Positions 8,246 through 15,676 of a DNA stretch of 61,071 nucleotides are shown piece by piece. How positions within the stretch are numbered: position 1 is the first letter of the stretch; every line of letters starts with the position of its first letter. Both the position numbers and the translations under genes were made by a program. Source of the DNA: Oscillospiraceae bacterium (GTDB taxonomy: Bacteria; Bacillota; Clostridia; Oscillospirales; Ruminococcaceae); contig CAAGBS010000043.1 in assembly GCA_900768125.1 (NCBI GenBank), positions 1-61,071 on the forward strand, in the 5' to 3' direction. Under the pieces are notes generated by a model. It saw nothing but the letters and a program-made list of their open reading frames with translations. It had not been told where the DNA came from and did not search any database.

Positions 8246-9592
8246 ATGCCTGTCATCAGAAAAGCAAAGCCCATGCAGCCCGCCCGCACGCTGTGCCTGG
8301 GATTCCTGATAATAATTCTTGCGGGAACGCTGCTGCTGTGGCTGCCGTTTTCCTCAAAAAGCGGGAGCACATCGTTCTTCGACTGCCTGTTCACCGCCAC
8401 CTCCGCGACCTGCGTGACCGGACTCATCGTAGCCGATACTTTCACCAACTGGACGGTATTCGGACAGGCGGTGATAGCGCTGCTTATACAGATAGGCGGT
8501 CTCGGCTTCGTCACAATAATCACGTTCTTCAACGTTGCCGCCGGAAAGAAGCTGGGGCTTCGCACCCTCGCGAATGTGGCGGACGGTCTGACTGAAAGCA
8601 CGTTCCAGGGCGGGCGGAGAATTTTCATCAGCATTATGAAATACTCGATGATTATCGAAGCCGCCGGCGCGCTGCTGCTATGTATCCGGTTCGTTCCGCA
8701 GTACGGCGGCTATGGGGTGTGGATGGGAATCTTCACCAGCATAACCGCATTCTGCAACGCGGGATTCGACCTGTGCGGCATTTCCTCGCCGTTCGTCAGC
8801 CTTACCGGATATCAGTCAGACCCGCTGGTGCTGATAACCGTTGCGCTGCTGATAACAGTCGGCGGTCTGGGGTTCATCGTGTGGGAAAACTTCCTGAATA
8901 TCCGTAAAGTCCGCAAGCTGAGCCTGCACACTAAAGCGGTGCTGATAACCTCCGCAGTGCTGACCATCGGCGGCACGCTGTTCTACCTCCTCGCGGAATG
9001 GAACGGCGCTTTCATCGGAATGAACTTCGGCGAAAAGCTGCTGAACGCGTTCTTTTCAAGCGTGACCGCCCGCACCGCCGGCTACAACTCCGTGCCGATA
9101 GAGGACCTGTCGGATTTCTCGCAGCTGGGCACATGCGTGCTCATGTTCATCGGCGCTTCCCCGGCTTCCACCGGCGGCGGCATCAAGACCACAACGCTGC
9201 TGGTGCTGATAATGACCGTGATTTCCTACATGCAGAGCAAGAACGACGTTGAGATCATGAAGCACAAGATAGACAAACTCGCCGTATACCGCACGCTGAC
9301 AGTAACTCTGCTGTCGCTGCTGGCGGTGATACTCTGCTTCTCGGTGCTGTATTTCACGCTTCCTGAGGATAACAGCGGCGTGCAGTGCCTGTTTGAAGCA
9401 GTCTCGGCATTCTCGACCTCGGGACTGTCCGCCGGTATAACTGCGATATCCGGCACCCCCGGGCGCATACTGCTGATAATCACCATGTTCATCGGGCGAG
9501 TCGGTCCGGTCTCACTGGTGCTTTCGATGCTGGTAAATTCCGCAAAGCGCAAGAATATAATCTATCCTGACGGTCAGATAATCGTCGGATAA
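8246..9592 (+). CDS. ktrB: Potassium uptake protein, TrkH/KtrB family
   Basis: The 448-residue membrane protein has the four repeated pore loops of the TrkH/KtrB/HKT superfamily. They appear as SATCVTGL, FCNAGFDL, ARTAGYNSV and FSTSGLSAG, each with the filter glycine. Its length fits KtrB (about 450) better than TrkH (about 480). It forms the K+-translocating dimer in the membrane and normally needs a cytoplasmic RCK ring (KtrA/TrkA) for gating. No such gene is found in this window, so the partner must be elsewhere. It starts 15 bases after the GT-C gene with GAGGTG upstream, so it is probably on the same transcript. Confidence 0.9.
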   Translation: MPVIRKAKPMQPARTLCLGFLIIILAGTLLLWLPFSSKSGSTSFFDCLFTATSATCVTGLIVADTFTNWTVFGQAVIALLIQIGGLGFVTIITFFNVAAGKKLGLRTLANVADGLTESTFQGGRRIFISIMKYSMIIEAAGALLLCIRFVPQYGGYGVWMGIFTSITAFCNAGFDLCGISSPFVSLTGYQSDPLVLITVALLITVGGLGFIVWENFLNIRKVRKLSLHTKAVLITSAVLTIGGTLFYLLAEWNGAFIGMNFGEKLLNAFFSSVTARTAGYNSVPIEDLSDFSQLGTCVLMFIGASPASTGGGIKTTTLLVLIMTVISYMQSKNDVEIMKHKIDKLAVYRTLTVTLLSLLAVILCFSVLYFTLPEDNSGVQCLFEAVSAFSTSGLSAGITAISGTPGRILLIITMFIGRVGPVSLVLSMLVNSAKRKNIIYPDGQIIVG

Positions 9593-9610
9593 CAGAAAGG
9601 AAATAGAATT

Positions 9611-10321
9611 ATGCAGACTGAGACTTTCTCGCTGGGTCCGCTGACGATGTACGTTTCCGAAGACCACCGCTTCGGCACGGACGCATTCCTGCTGGCGTAC
9701 TACGCCAACGTGAAGCCGGACAGCGTCGTATGCGACCTGTGCACCGGCTGCGGAATTATCCCGCTGATATTCTGCAAGAATGTCAAACCCCACCTGATAT
9801 ACGCCGTGGATATCCAGGAAGAGGCTATCGACCTGCTGAAAATGTCCGTTGAGAAAAATCACCTCGAGAACACGCTGCAGCCCGTCCTCGCCGACCTCAG
9901 GGAGCTTAACCAGAGCCAGATAGGCTTCGAGACTATGGATATAGTCACCGCCAACCCGCCCTACATGACCAGCGGCTCCGGCTTTGAAAAGCTGGCGAGA
10001 CCGCAGGCAGTCGCGCGCCACGAGCTGATGTGCAACATCGACGACGTTTGCCGCGCCGCCGGAAAGCTGCTGAAATACGGCGGACTTCTCAAGATGTGCC
10101 ACCGCCCGGAGCGCCTTTCCGATGTGCTGAACTCCATGCGCGAAAATAAAATAGAGCCAAAGAGCGTAACTTTCGTATTCAACAGCATTCTTGACAAGCC
10201 GTGGCTGTTCCTTGTGACCGGAAAGAAGGGCGCGAAGTCCGGAATGATAGTCGAGAAGCCCATGATACTGCGGAACGACGACAAATCCTACACCGAGGAG
10301 TACACAAGGCTGTATGACTGA
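9611..10321 (+). CDS. trmN6: tRNA1(Val) adenine-37 N6-methyltransferase family protein
   Basis: The 236-residue protein is a class I SAM methyltransferase. The SAM-binding motif CDLCTGCGII lies at 41-50 and the N6-adenine catalytic motif NPPY at 115-118, followed by MTSGSG as in YfiC/TrmN6 and Bacillus YabB. It also has the family opening, with FGTDAFLLAYY binding near the N-terminus. It starts 18 bases after ktrB with AGAAAGGAA upstream and overlaps rsmI by 8 bases. The yabB-rsmI pairing is common in Firmicutes and supports the call. The exact tRNA substrate is inferred from family. Confidence 0.85.
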   Translation: MQTETFSLGPLTMYVSEDHRFGTDAFLLAYYANVKPDSVVCDLCTGCGIIPLIFCKNVKPHLIYAVDIQEEAIDLLKMSVEKNHLENTLQPVLADLRELNQSQIGFETMDIVTANPPYMTSGSGFEKLARPQAVARHELMCNIDDVCRAAGKLLKYGGLLKMCHRPERLSDVLNSMRENKIEPKSVTFVFNSILDKPWLFLVTGKKGAKSGMIVEKPMILRNDDKSYTEEYTRLYD

Positions 10322-11150
10322 ATCAGGTAAACTTTACGTTGTGGGCACGCCCATCGGCAACCTCTCGGATTTCTCCCCGCGCGGAATAGAAACGCTGGAA
10401 AGCGTTGACTACATCGCCGCAGAGGACACCCGGGTGACGCTCCGGCTGCTGACCCACTTCGGAATAAAAAAGCCGCTACTGAGCTACTACAAGCCCCACG
10501 AAGCGGAAAAAAGCGCAAAGATACTGGAACTTCTCCACGCCGGAAACTCAGTCGCACTGGTGAGCGACGCGGGAATGCCCTGCATTTCCGACCCGGGAGT
10601 GTACCTCGTGCAGCGCTGCTATGAGCAGGGCATTCCCGTAGAGTCTGTCCCCTGCTGCAACGCCGCCATCGCCGCCGTTGCTATATCCGGTATAGACACC
10701 GCGCGGTTCGCTTTCGAGGGCTTCCTGCCGGTGGACAAAAAGGAGCGCCGCCAGCGCCTCGCGGAAACGGCAGAGCTTCCGCACACGCTGATATATTACG
10801 AAGCCCCGCACAAACTCAGGCAGACCCTCTCAGACCTTGCGGAAGCATTCGGCGGTACGCGTAACGCCGCGCTCTGCCGGGAACTCACCAAGCTTCACGA
10901 GGAAGTCATACGCGGCACGCTTGACGAGCTTAACAGGATATATGAGCAGTCAGACCCGCGGGGGGAATACGTTATAGTCATCGAGGGAGCCGCGCCCAAA
11001 GCCCCCGAGGAAATGTCCATCGAGCAGGCAGCTGAACTAGCAAGAAGCTACGCCGAGAGCGGCATGAAGCTTTCCGAAGCCTGCAAGACCGCAGCCCAGG
11101 CGGCTGGAGTCTCCCGCAAGGAATTATACAAATTACTTTCAGGCGAATAG
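10314..11150 (+). CDS. rsmI: 16S rRNA (cytidine1402-2'-O)-methyltransferase RsmI
   Basis: The 278-residue protein has the tetrapyrrole-methylase-like fold motifs of RsmI: VGTPIGNLSDFSPRG near the N-terminus, AEDTR, and ALVSDAGMPCISDPG for SAM binding. The C-terminal region resembles the RsmI helical domain and ends with VSRKELYKLL. It modifies the ribosomal decoding centre. One oddity is the usual PGxSAxxAAL segment, which here reads PCCNAAIAAVAISG, with two cysteines replacing the Gly-Ala/Pro pair. The gene overlaps the preceding methyltransferase by 8 bases, so the two are translationally coupled. Confidence 0.92.
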   Translation: MTESGKLYVVGTPIGNLSDFSPRGIETLESVDYIAAEDTRVTLRLLTHFGIKKPLLSYYKPHEAEKSAKILELLHAGNSVALVSDAGMPCISDPGVYLVQRCYEQGIPVESVPCCNAAIAAVAISGIDTARFAFEGFLPVDKKERRQRLAETAELPHTLIYYEAPHKLRQTLSDLAEAFGGTRNAALCRELTKLHEEVIRGTLDELNRIYEQSDPRGEYVIVIEGAAPKAPEEMSIEQAAELARSYAESGMKLSEACKTAAQAAGVSRKELYKLLSGE

Positions 11151-11182
11151 CAACAGTTTATTACAGAAAGGAACATAATTCT

Positions 11183-11362
11183 ATGAAAACTATCCACGAA
11201 AGAGTACAGAAGAAGTTGGGGCCCACGGCAAAGGTAGTTATCCCGATAATCGGCGCTGTTATCGTAGTTGCGGGCGCTGTAGCCTACATCTGCATGAAGC
11301 TCGCCGACGAAATGCGCTACCATGAGAAGTGGAAGGACTACGACGAATGCGGCTGGCACTGA
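11183..11362 (+). CDS. Small single-span membrane protein (59 aa)
   Basis: The reading frame encodes a basic N-terminus (MKTIHERVQKK), one hydrophobic helix (about residues 17-38) and a charged C-terminus ending in DECGWH. An AGAAAGGAAC ribosome site lies 7-16 bases before the ATG. It sits in the 200-base space between rsmI and folC, and its last codons overlap the folC start region, which suggests coupled translation. I do not recognise the family. The good ribosome site and clean topology make it more likely than not to be real. Confidence 0.55.
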   Translation: MKTIHERVQKKLGPTAKVVIPIIGAVIVVAGAVAYICMKLADEMRYHEKWKDYDECGWH

Positions 11363-12609
11363 ATTGTAGCTGCGGCGATATAGAATGCTTTCTGGCGCAG
11401 TATTCGCACTTCGGCGCGCCCGTAAAGGATCTGTCACGGTTCTCGGCGCTCTGCCGTAGACTCGGCGACCCGCAGGACAGCCTGAAATTTATCCACATAG
11501 CCGGAACGAACGGCAAAGGCTCCGTTGCGGAGTTCTGCGCGGCTTCGCTGACTGCGGCTGGCTTTGTCGCGGGGAAATTCACCTCGCCCTACGTCCGCAG
11601 CGTATGCGAACGCATTTCAGTCGGCTATCCGGACGGGCTTTACGAGATTTCCTGCTCCGACTTCGCGCGGCTGCTGAACAAGACCGCTGACGCCGCGGAG
11701 CAGTGCGCAGAACTGGAGTTCTCGCAGTTTGAGATACTCAATGCGGCGGCTTTCCTCTACTACGCCGAAAAGCATGTGGATTACGTCGTGCTTGAAGCGG
11801 GAATAGGCGGCACGCTGGATTCCACCAACGTGATAAAACAGCCGGTCTGCGCCGTTTTCACCTCGATAGGTCTCGACCACACCAAGATACTCGGGAATAC
11901 GGTCGAGGAGATAGCGCGGTCGAAATGCGGGATAATCAAGGGCGGAAACGCCGTTGCGGCTCTGGATATCCCGGAATCCGCCATGGCGGTGCTGCGCAGG
12001 CAGTGCGAAAAAACCGGAGCGCGGCTGATAACTCCCGACCGCTCCGCGCTTGAAATTCTGGAACAGCCCGGGCTTCGCGGCAGCCGCTTCCGCTACAGGG
12101 GTCAGGAGTACAGACTGAATCTCGGCGGCGGTTATCAGGTCACAAACGCCCTCACCGCAATCGAAGCGCTGACCTGCGCGGGTATCTCCCCGGGGCACAT
12201 CGCGATGGGGCTGGAGCGCGCGCGTATCCCGGCGAGAATGGAACTGCTTCCCGGGGATATCCTGCTGGACGGCGGACACAATCCGCAGGCTGCGGCGGCA
12301 GTTCGCACGGCGCTGGAGCATTCCGGCTACGAAAAGCGCACTGCGTTCATCGGAATGATGAACACCAAGGACTACCGCGCATTCCTGACCGAGATACTTC
12401 CCTGCTTCGATCGGGTGTATTTCTGCGATGGATTTTCCGAAGGAGAGGTACCGGCGGAGGAACTGAAAAAGGCGTCCGGACTGAACGCTGAGGTATTCCA
12501 TTCCCCCATGCAGGCGCTTAAATTTGCCCGCAGAAGCAACAATGGGGAACTCCTCTATTTCGGAGGGAGCTTCTATTTCGCGGCGGCGATAAGACTGCTG
12601 CTGGTTTGA
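11347..12609 (+). CDS. folC: Bifunctional dihydrofolate/folylpolyglutamate synthase FolC
   Basis: This 420-residue Mur-ligase-family enzyme adds glutamate to dihydropteroate and folates. The ATP loop reads HIAGTNGKGSV, followed by SPYV, a DYVVLEAGIGGTLDSTN segment, and a C-terminal domain with LDGGHNPQA. I choose the ATG at 11347 because GGAAGGA lies about 9 bases before it; a GTG at 11329 would also be open. The start overlaps the end of the small membrane protein gene. A terminator hairpin, duplicated around a miniature element, follows directly. Confidence 0.92.
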   Translation: MRLALNCSCGDIECFLAQYSHFGAPVKDLSRFSALCRRLGDPQDSLKFIHIAGTNGKGSVAEFCAASLTAAGFVAGKFTSPYVRSVCERISVGYPDGLYEISCSDFARLLNKTADAAEQCAELEFSQFEILNAAAFLYYAEKHVDYVVLEAGIGGTLDSTNVIKQPVCAVFTSIGLDHTKILGNTVEEIARSKCGIIKGGNAVAALDIPESAMAVLRRQCEKTGARLITPDRSALEILEQPGLRGSRFRYRGQEYRLNLGGGYQVTNALTAIEALTCAGISPGHIAMGLERARIPARMELLPGDILLDGGHNPQAAAAVRTALEHSGYEKRTAFIGMMNTKDYRAFLTEILPCFDRVYFCDGFSEGEVPAEELKKASGLNAEVFHSPMQALKFARRSNNGELLYFGGSFYFAAAIRLLLV

Positions 12610-12615
12610 TAAAAA

Positions 12616-12639
12616 ATGGCTGCGTTTTTGCGCAGCCAT
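12616..12639 (+). terminator. folC terminator hairpin, upstream copy
   Basis: A stem-loop of ATGGCTGCG, loop TTTTTG and CGCAGCCAT is preceded by an A-run and followed by CGGG rather than T, so this copy has lost its U-tract. An identical 24-base copy lies at 12857-12880. The pair brackets a miniature element. Confidence 0.7.
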
Positions 12640-12644
12640 CGGGC

Positions 12645-12849
12645 TGTCGAAAAAAGTACAAATTATAGCATATTGTTTTTCGCTTCCTTTTGTCACAAAA
12701 GGAAGCGGGGGTGTGGGGGCGGCGCCCCCACCACTCCGCACGGAGTGCGGTTTTACGTTTCAAAGGCGCTAAAGGGGGTATGGGGGGAAAACAAGAGTTT
12801 TCCCCCCATAGTCTTTATCAAATTACTGCTGTTTTGACTTTTTTCGACA
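12645..12849. mobile_element. Miniature inverted-repeat element, copy A (terminator-inserted)
   Basis: The ends are perfect 12-bp inverted repeats: TGTCGAAAAAAG (12645-12656) and CTTTTTTCGACA (12838-12849). Inside lie nested hairpins, including CGCTTCCTTTTG with CAAAAGGAAGCG, a GGGGC/GCCCC stem, CCGCAC/GTGCGG and a GGGGGGAAAAC/GTTTTCCCCCC stem. No transposase is encoded. A second, inverted copy of 256 bp lies at 43071-43326 and matches over most of its length. Both flanks carry the same 24-base terminator hairpin. Confidence 0.75.
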
Positions 12850-12856
12850 AGCTGAA

Positions 12857-12880
12857 ATGGCTGCGTTTTTGCGCAGCCAT
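12857..12880. terminator. folC terminator hairpin, downstream copy
   Basis: This is identical to the hairpin at 12616-12639, here followed by TTTATAA. It can also serve on the minus strand for the DUF2726 gene that ends at 12896. Confidence 0.7.
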
Positions 12881-12895
12881 TTATAATTTCAGCGT

Positions 12896-13381
12896 TCACA
12901 GCTTCCGCAGCGCCGCGGCTATCTCCGCTTCAACATCGTCTTTCAGCGAGCGGATACGCACCAGGCGGTCGCCGAAAATCGCGTTTTTCAATGCGTCGTT
13001 TTTCTTCGCGCGGTCGGTCTCGTGGCTGCGGTCGTCAAGTTCTATCATCAGCACTATGTTCATGTCGTAGTCGCACAGCAGGAAGTCAACATGCTTCGAG
13101 CGTATCTTATTGAACCACTTCTGCCAGTCCTTGGTGCCTTTTTTTATCGAGACTATATCCGCTACCCTTACTTTCGGACATATCTGCAGCTCCAGCCTGT
13201 CCGCGATGGGTCTCAGAATGCGGTAGAAAGCCCGTTCGCGCTCAGTCAGGATAGTTTCGTTCAGCTCGTAGGGGAGCTTTTCGTGCAGCCGTACATATAT
13301 CCAGATGAGTATTGCCAGCGCAACTATTCCAAGTCCCAGCCACAATATCCAGTTGTTGAAGCTTAAATCTGACCAGTTCAT
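12896..13381 (-). CDS. DUF2726 domain protein, membrane-anchored
   Basis: The 161-residue protein has one N-terminal hydrophobic helix (about residues 11-29) and a DUF2726 domain: LTERERAFYRIL, a central VDFLLCDYDMNIVLMIELDDRSH block and a conserved LVRIR near the end. The acidic/His pattern resembles a PD-(D/E)XK-like nuclease fold, and DUF2726 proteins are often thought to bind or cut DNA; that activity is inference only. An ACCTCC site on the opposite strand gives a good ribosome site at the ATG. A consensus promoter lies 33-61 bases upstream. It appears to be transcribed alone. Confidence 0.8.
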   Translation of the reverse strand: MNWSDLSFNNWILWLGLGIVALAILIWIYVRLHEKLPYELNETILTERERAFYRILRPIADRLELQICPKVRVADIVSIKKGTKDWQKWFNKIRSKHVDFLLCDYDMNIVLMIELDDRSHETDRAKKNDALKNAIFGDRLVRIRSLKDDVEAEIAAALRKL

Positions 13382-13413
13382 ATGATACCTCCGGGGAATT
13401 GATACAAAATAGG

Positions 13414-13442
13414 ATTATACCATATTCGCCCGTGTATGTCAA
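13414..13442 (-). promoter_or_regulatory. Sigma-A promoter of the DUF2726 gene
   Basis: On the minus strand perfect TTGACA (13437-13442) and TATAAT (13414-13419) are separated by 17 bases. Confidence 0.8.
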
Positions 13443-13461
13443 GCGCTTTTCAGGAACAGTT

Positions 13462-14613
13462 TCATCTGAGCACGCCCGGAGTTGTCCTGTAGGCTTTCCT
13501 TGACCAGAGATACCAGCTTTCGCCATCGTTGTACATCAGCCAGCACCTTGGCGGAAAACCGCCAAGCGGCAGGTCGTACCATTCGTCAGTGTCAAGCTGT
13601 CCTATTGAGTCCACGCTGCCCTCGCCCCTGAATTGTGCGCTGATATCGACTATCCATGTATTCTGCGACATCTCCCAGGTCTCCAGGCTGTTCCAGGGTA
13701 CTTGCGCATAACCGTTTTCATCGGCGGGAGCCTCCATTGAAGCGCCGAATATCAGGGTCGAAATATTACGGTACTCCAGCACGCTGAAGCTGCGATCAGC
13801 CGAATCCCCCGTCATGCTGTCGAGGTACTCCGCCGCCAGCCTGTCCAGCGCTTCCTGCTGGGAAAGCGCGCCGTCACAGCTGACTACCGCCGGGCACGCC
13901 GACATAGTATACTCTCCGGAAAGCTGCTCCGGCGGCAGCGAATACATCTTTTCCGGAGTAAGCAGGCAGCGCCCGTCGGTATATCCCTGATATTCAAGGG
14001 TATAGTGCCGCTGCTTCCCATCGCTGCCGGAAATGCCATAGTACGCGCAGCCTGCGGCGCTTTCGTCCGAGAAGCTGTTAACTCCGTATAAGGTATACGG
14101 CATGCTGGTATAGCCTACCTGCTCGCTGGACTGCTGCGGGTCGAATGCGAATATTCCGTCTGCGGAAGCAAGCGACTCCGGCGCTTCGATTATATCCTGC
14201 TCCACGCCGCTGACGGAAAGCCCGATGTGCATTCCGGTGCAGAGGATTTTCCCGCCGTCCGAATAAGCGTCGTCTGCGAGCAGCCACACGCACACATCGT
14301 CCAGCGCATACGGCCGCAGCGTCATTTTTACTGTACCCTCACCCTTTGCGGGGACTTCCGAAATGTCAAGCTCCGGGTAGTCCGCTTCGTTCCATGCGGC
14401 TTCGCGGGACGGCTCCCCGGCGGAAGATTCAGCGGAGACTGCCTCGGCGGTATCGTCAGCGGGTTCGTCTGAAACGGGCTGTTCCGTCTGCGCGGTCTGA
14501 CTGGTCTGCTCCGCAGATTCCAGAACCGACATGGTGCTTGAAGAAAGCTGGTTGGTGCACCCGGTCAGCAGAGCCGAAATAAGGACCAAAGCCGCGTATC
14601 CTGTCTTTTTCAT
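13462..14613 (-). CDS. Predicted lipoprotein, unknown function
   Basis: The 383-residue protein starts MKKTGYAALVLISALLTGC, a clear lipoprotein signal with Cys19. A low-complexity Ser/Thr/Glu/Ala linker of about 60 residues follows and would space the folded part from the membrane. The C-terminal 300 residues are acidic and rich in Tyr and Trp. I recognise no catalytic motif. The gene follows the membrane protein at 14631-15530 with 17 bases between them, so the two probably share the promoter and phased operator at 15572-15638. Confidence 0.7.
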   Translation of the reverse strand: MKKTGYAALVLISALLTGCTNQLSSSTMSVLESAEQTSQTAQTEQPVSDEPADDTAEAVSAESSAGEPSREAAWNEADYPELDISEVPAKGEGTVKMTLRPYALDDVCVWLLADDAYSDGGKILCTGMHIGLSVSGVEQDIIEAPESLASADGIFAFDPQQSSEQVGYTSMPYTLYGVNSFSDESAAGCAYYGISGSDGKQRHYTLEYQGYTDGRCLLTPEKMYSLPPEQLSGEYTMSACPAVVSCDGALSQQEALDRLAAEYLDSMTGDSADRSFSVLEYRNISTLIFGASMEAPADENGYAQVPWNSLETWEMSQNTWIVDISAQFRGEGSVDSIGQLDTDEWYDLPLGGFPPRCWLMYNDGESWYLWSRKAYRTTPGVLR

Positions 14614-14630
14614 AATATCACCTCATCAAA

Positions 14631-15530
14631 TTACTGTCCGTCAATGAAATTTGCCGAGAATATAACTCCCGCAAGGAATGAAACCGCGTTTGCGGTTATC
14701 GCATAAAACACCGCCCGCAGCTTCCCCTGATGGTGCTTGCTGTATTTTCCGATGAACAGGGCGTACAGTACCGCTTCGAGCGTCAGCACGATAAGCTCGC
14801 CGAAGAAATACATTATCAGGAAAAGCGCAAAGCCATACTGAATGCTCACCAGCGTAAGTATGATATTCAGTATCACCTGCGTTGCGAGATTCACCACTGC
14901 GAAGAAAAGCATGGTGCGCTTCTCCCAGTAGCCGAAAAGCAGAGCGACTATAAGTTCCACCGCGACCGTTATCAGCGCCCGCGCGCCAAATTCCGCAAGC
15001 CACGTCCCGACCGGGAATACCGGCTCCACCGCCAACTTTTCCCCGGACTGCACCGATAATCCCTGTCCGGAAAGGTCGGCGGTGAAATAGCTGCCGAAAG
15101 CGTAGGTATGGCACACCGGGCTTTCCGCCACCATGCCGCTGTTCGGGAAATAAACCAGCACTACGAAATCGTCCGGCGGCATGTAACCCAACTCTATGGT
15201 ACTAACGGAGCTGTCCCACGTTTTCCTCCAGCCGAAGTAGTTGTAATCCTCCGGGGCTTCATATTCCGCGAATGCGCGCACCGCGTCCTGCATTCCCGTG
15301 TCAAGCGCCAGGAACTGTTCGCTGTCGTAATCCGAGTCGGTGAATTTTATTCCTGCCGGCGGCATGAAATCCCCGCGGGCGAGTATCGTGGAATAGTACG
15401 GCGCGTCCGCATTCCGGAATGTGATCTTAATGTACGGCTTGGGACCCATGTCCGCGCAGGCGCTGACTGAAACCGAAAAGAGCACCGCAAGACTGAACAG
15501 CACTGCGACAATTTTTCTGTGAATTTTCAT
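14631..15530 (-). CDS. Membrane protein with secreted N-terminal domain, unknown function
   Basis: The 299-residue protein starts with a signal-like segment (MKIHRKIVAVLFSLAVLFS, ending around SACADMG). An extracytoplasmic domain of about 145 residues follows, then about four hydrophobic helices (roughly residues 180-290) with a short KYSKHHQGKLR loop. The extracellular part contains two aromatic-rich segments (YNYFGWRKTW and FVVLVYFPNSG). I do not recognise the family confidently. The gene is first in a two-gene unit with the lipoprotein downstream. Its promoter carries four phased repeats typical of OmpR/PhoB-family activation. Confidence 0.7.
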   Translation of the reverse strand: MKIHRKIVAVLFSLAVLFSVSVSACADMGPKPYIKITFRNADAPYYSTILARGDFMPPAGIKFTDSDYDSEQFLALDTGMQDAVRAFAEYEAPEDYNYFGWRKTWDSSVSTIELGYMPPDDFVVLVYFPNSGMVAESPVCHTYAFGSYFTADLSGQGLSVQSGEKLAVEPVFPVGTWLAEFGARALITVAVELIVALLFGYWEKRTMLFFAVVNLATQVILNIILTLVSIQYGFALFLIMYFFGELIVLTLEAVLYALFIGKYSKHHQGKLRAVFYAITANAVSFLAGVIFSANFIDGQ

Positions 15531-15571
15531 ACCATCACCTCGCGAATCAACTGATTTTGTTTTGTGATTTG

Positions 15572-15600
15572 ATTATAGCACAATATTCCAGCCAAGTCAA
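15572..15600 (-). promoter_or_regulatory. Promoter of the 14631-15530 gene
   Basis: On the minus strand TTGACT (15595-15600) and TATAAT (15572-15577) are 17 bases apart. The -35 box abuts the first of four direct repeats. Confidence 0.75.
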
Positions 15601-15638
15601 TTACAGTCCGGTAACAATGCGGTTACAGTTCAGTTACA
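15600..15638. promoter_or_regulatory. Four 11-bp-phased direct repeats (Pho-box-like operator)
   Basis: ATTACA (15600), GTAACA (15611), GTTACA (15622) and GTTACA (15633) start exactly 11 bases apart on the plus strand. Each is separated from the next by 5 bases. Tandem TTxACA units on one helix face are the known binding pattern of Bacillus PhoP and other OmpR/PhoB-family regulators. The array starts at the last base of the -35 box of the promoter at 15572-15600. Which regulator binds is not known. Confidence 0.7.
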
Positions 15639-15647
15639 AAATAGAAA

Positions 15648-15671
15648 AGGGGAAAGCCGCCGCTCTCCCCT
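15648..15671 (-). terminator. Terminator of the ABC exporter operon
   Basis: On the minus strand AGGGGA and TCCCCT form the stem, followed by TTTCTATTTTG. It lies directly after the permease stop at 15677 and before the operator of the next gene. Confidence 0.65.
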
Positions 15672-15676
15672 ATGAT

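Noticed and set aside
12690..13070. Open frames across the hairpin-rich element between folC and the DUF2726 gene
   Set aside because: They span the inverted-repeat element and run antisense into the DUF2726 gene; composition follows the stems, not a protein.
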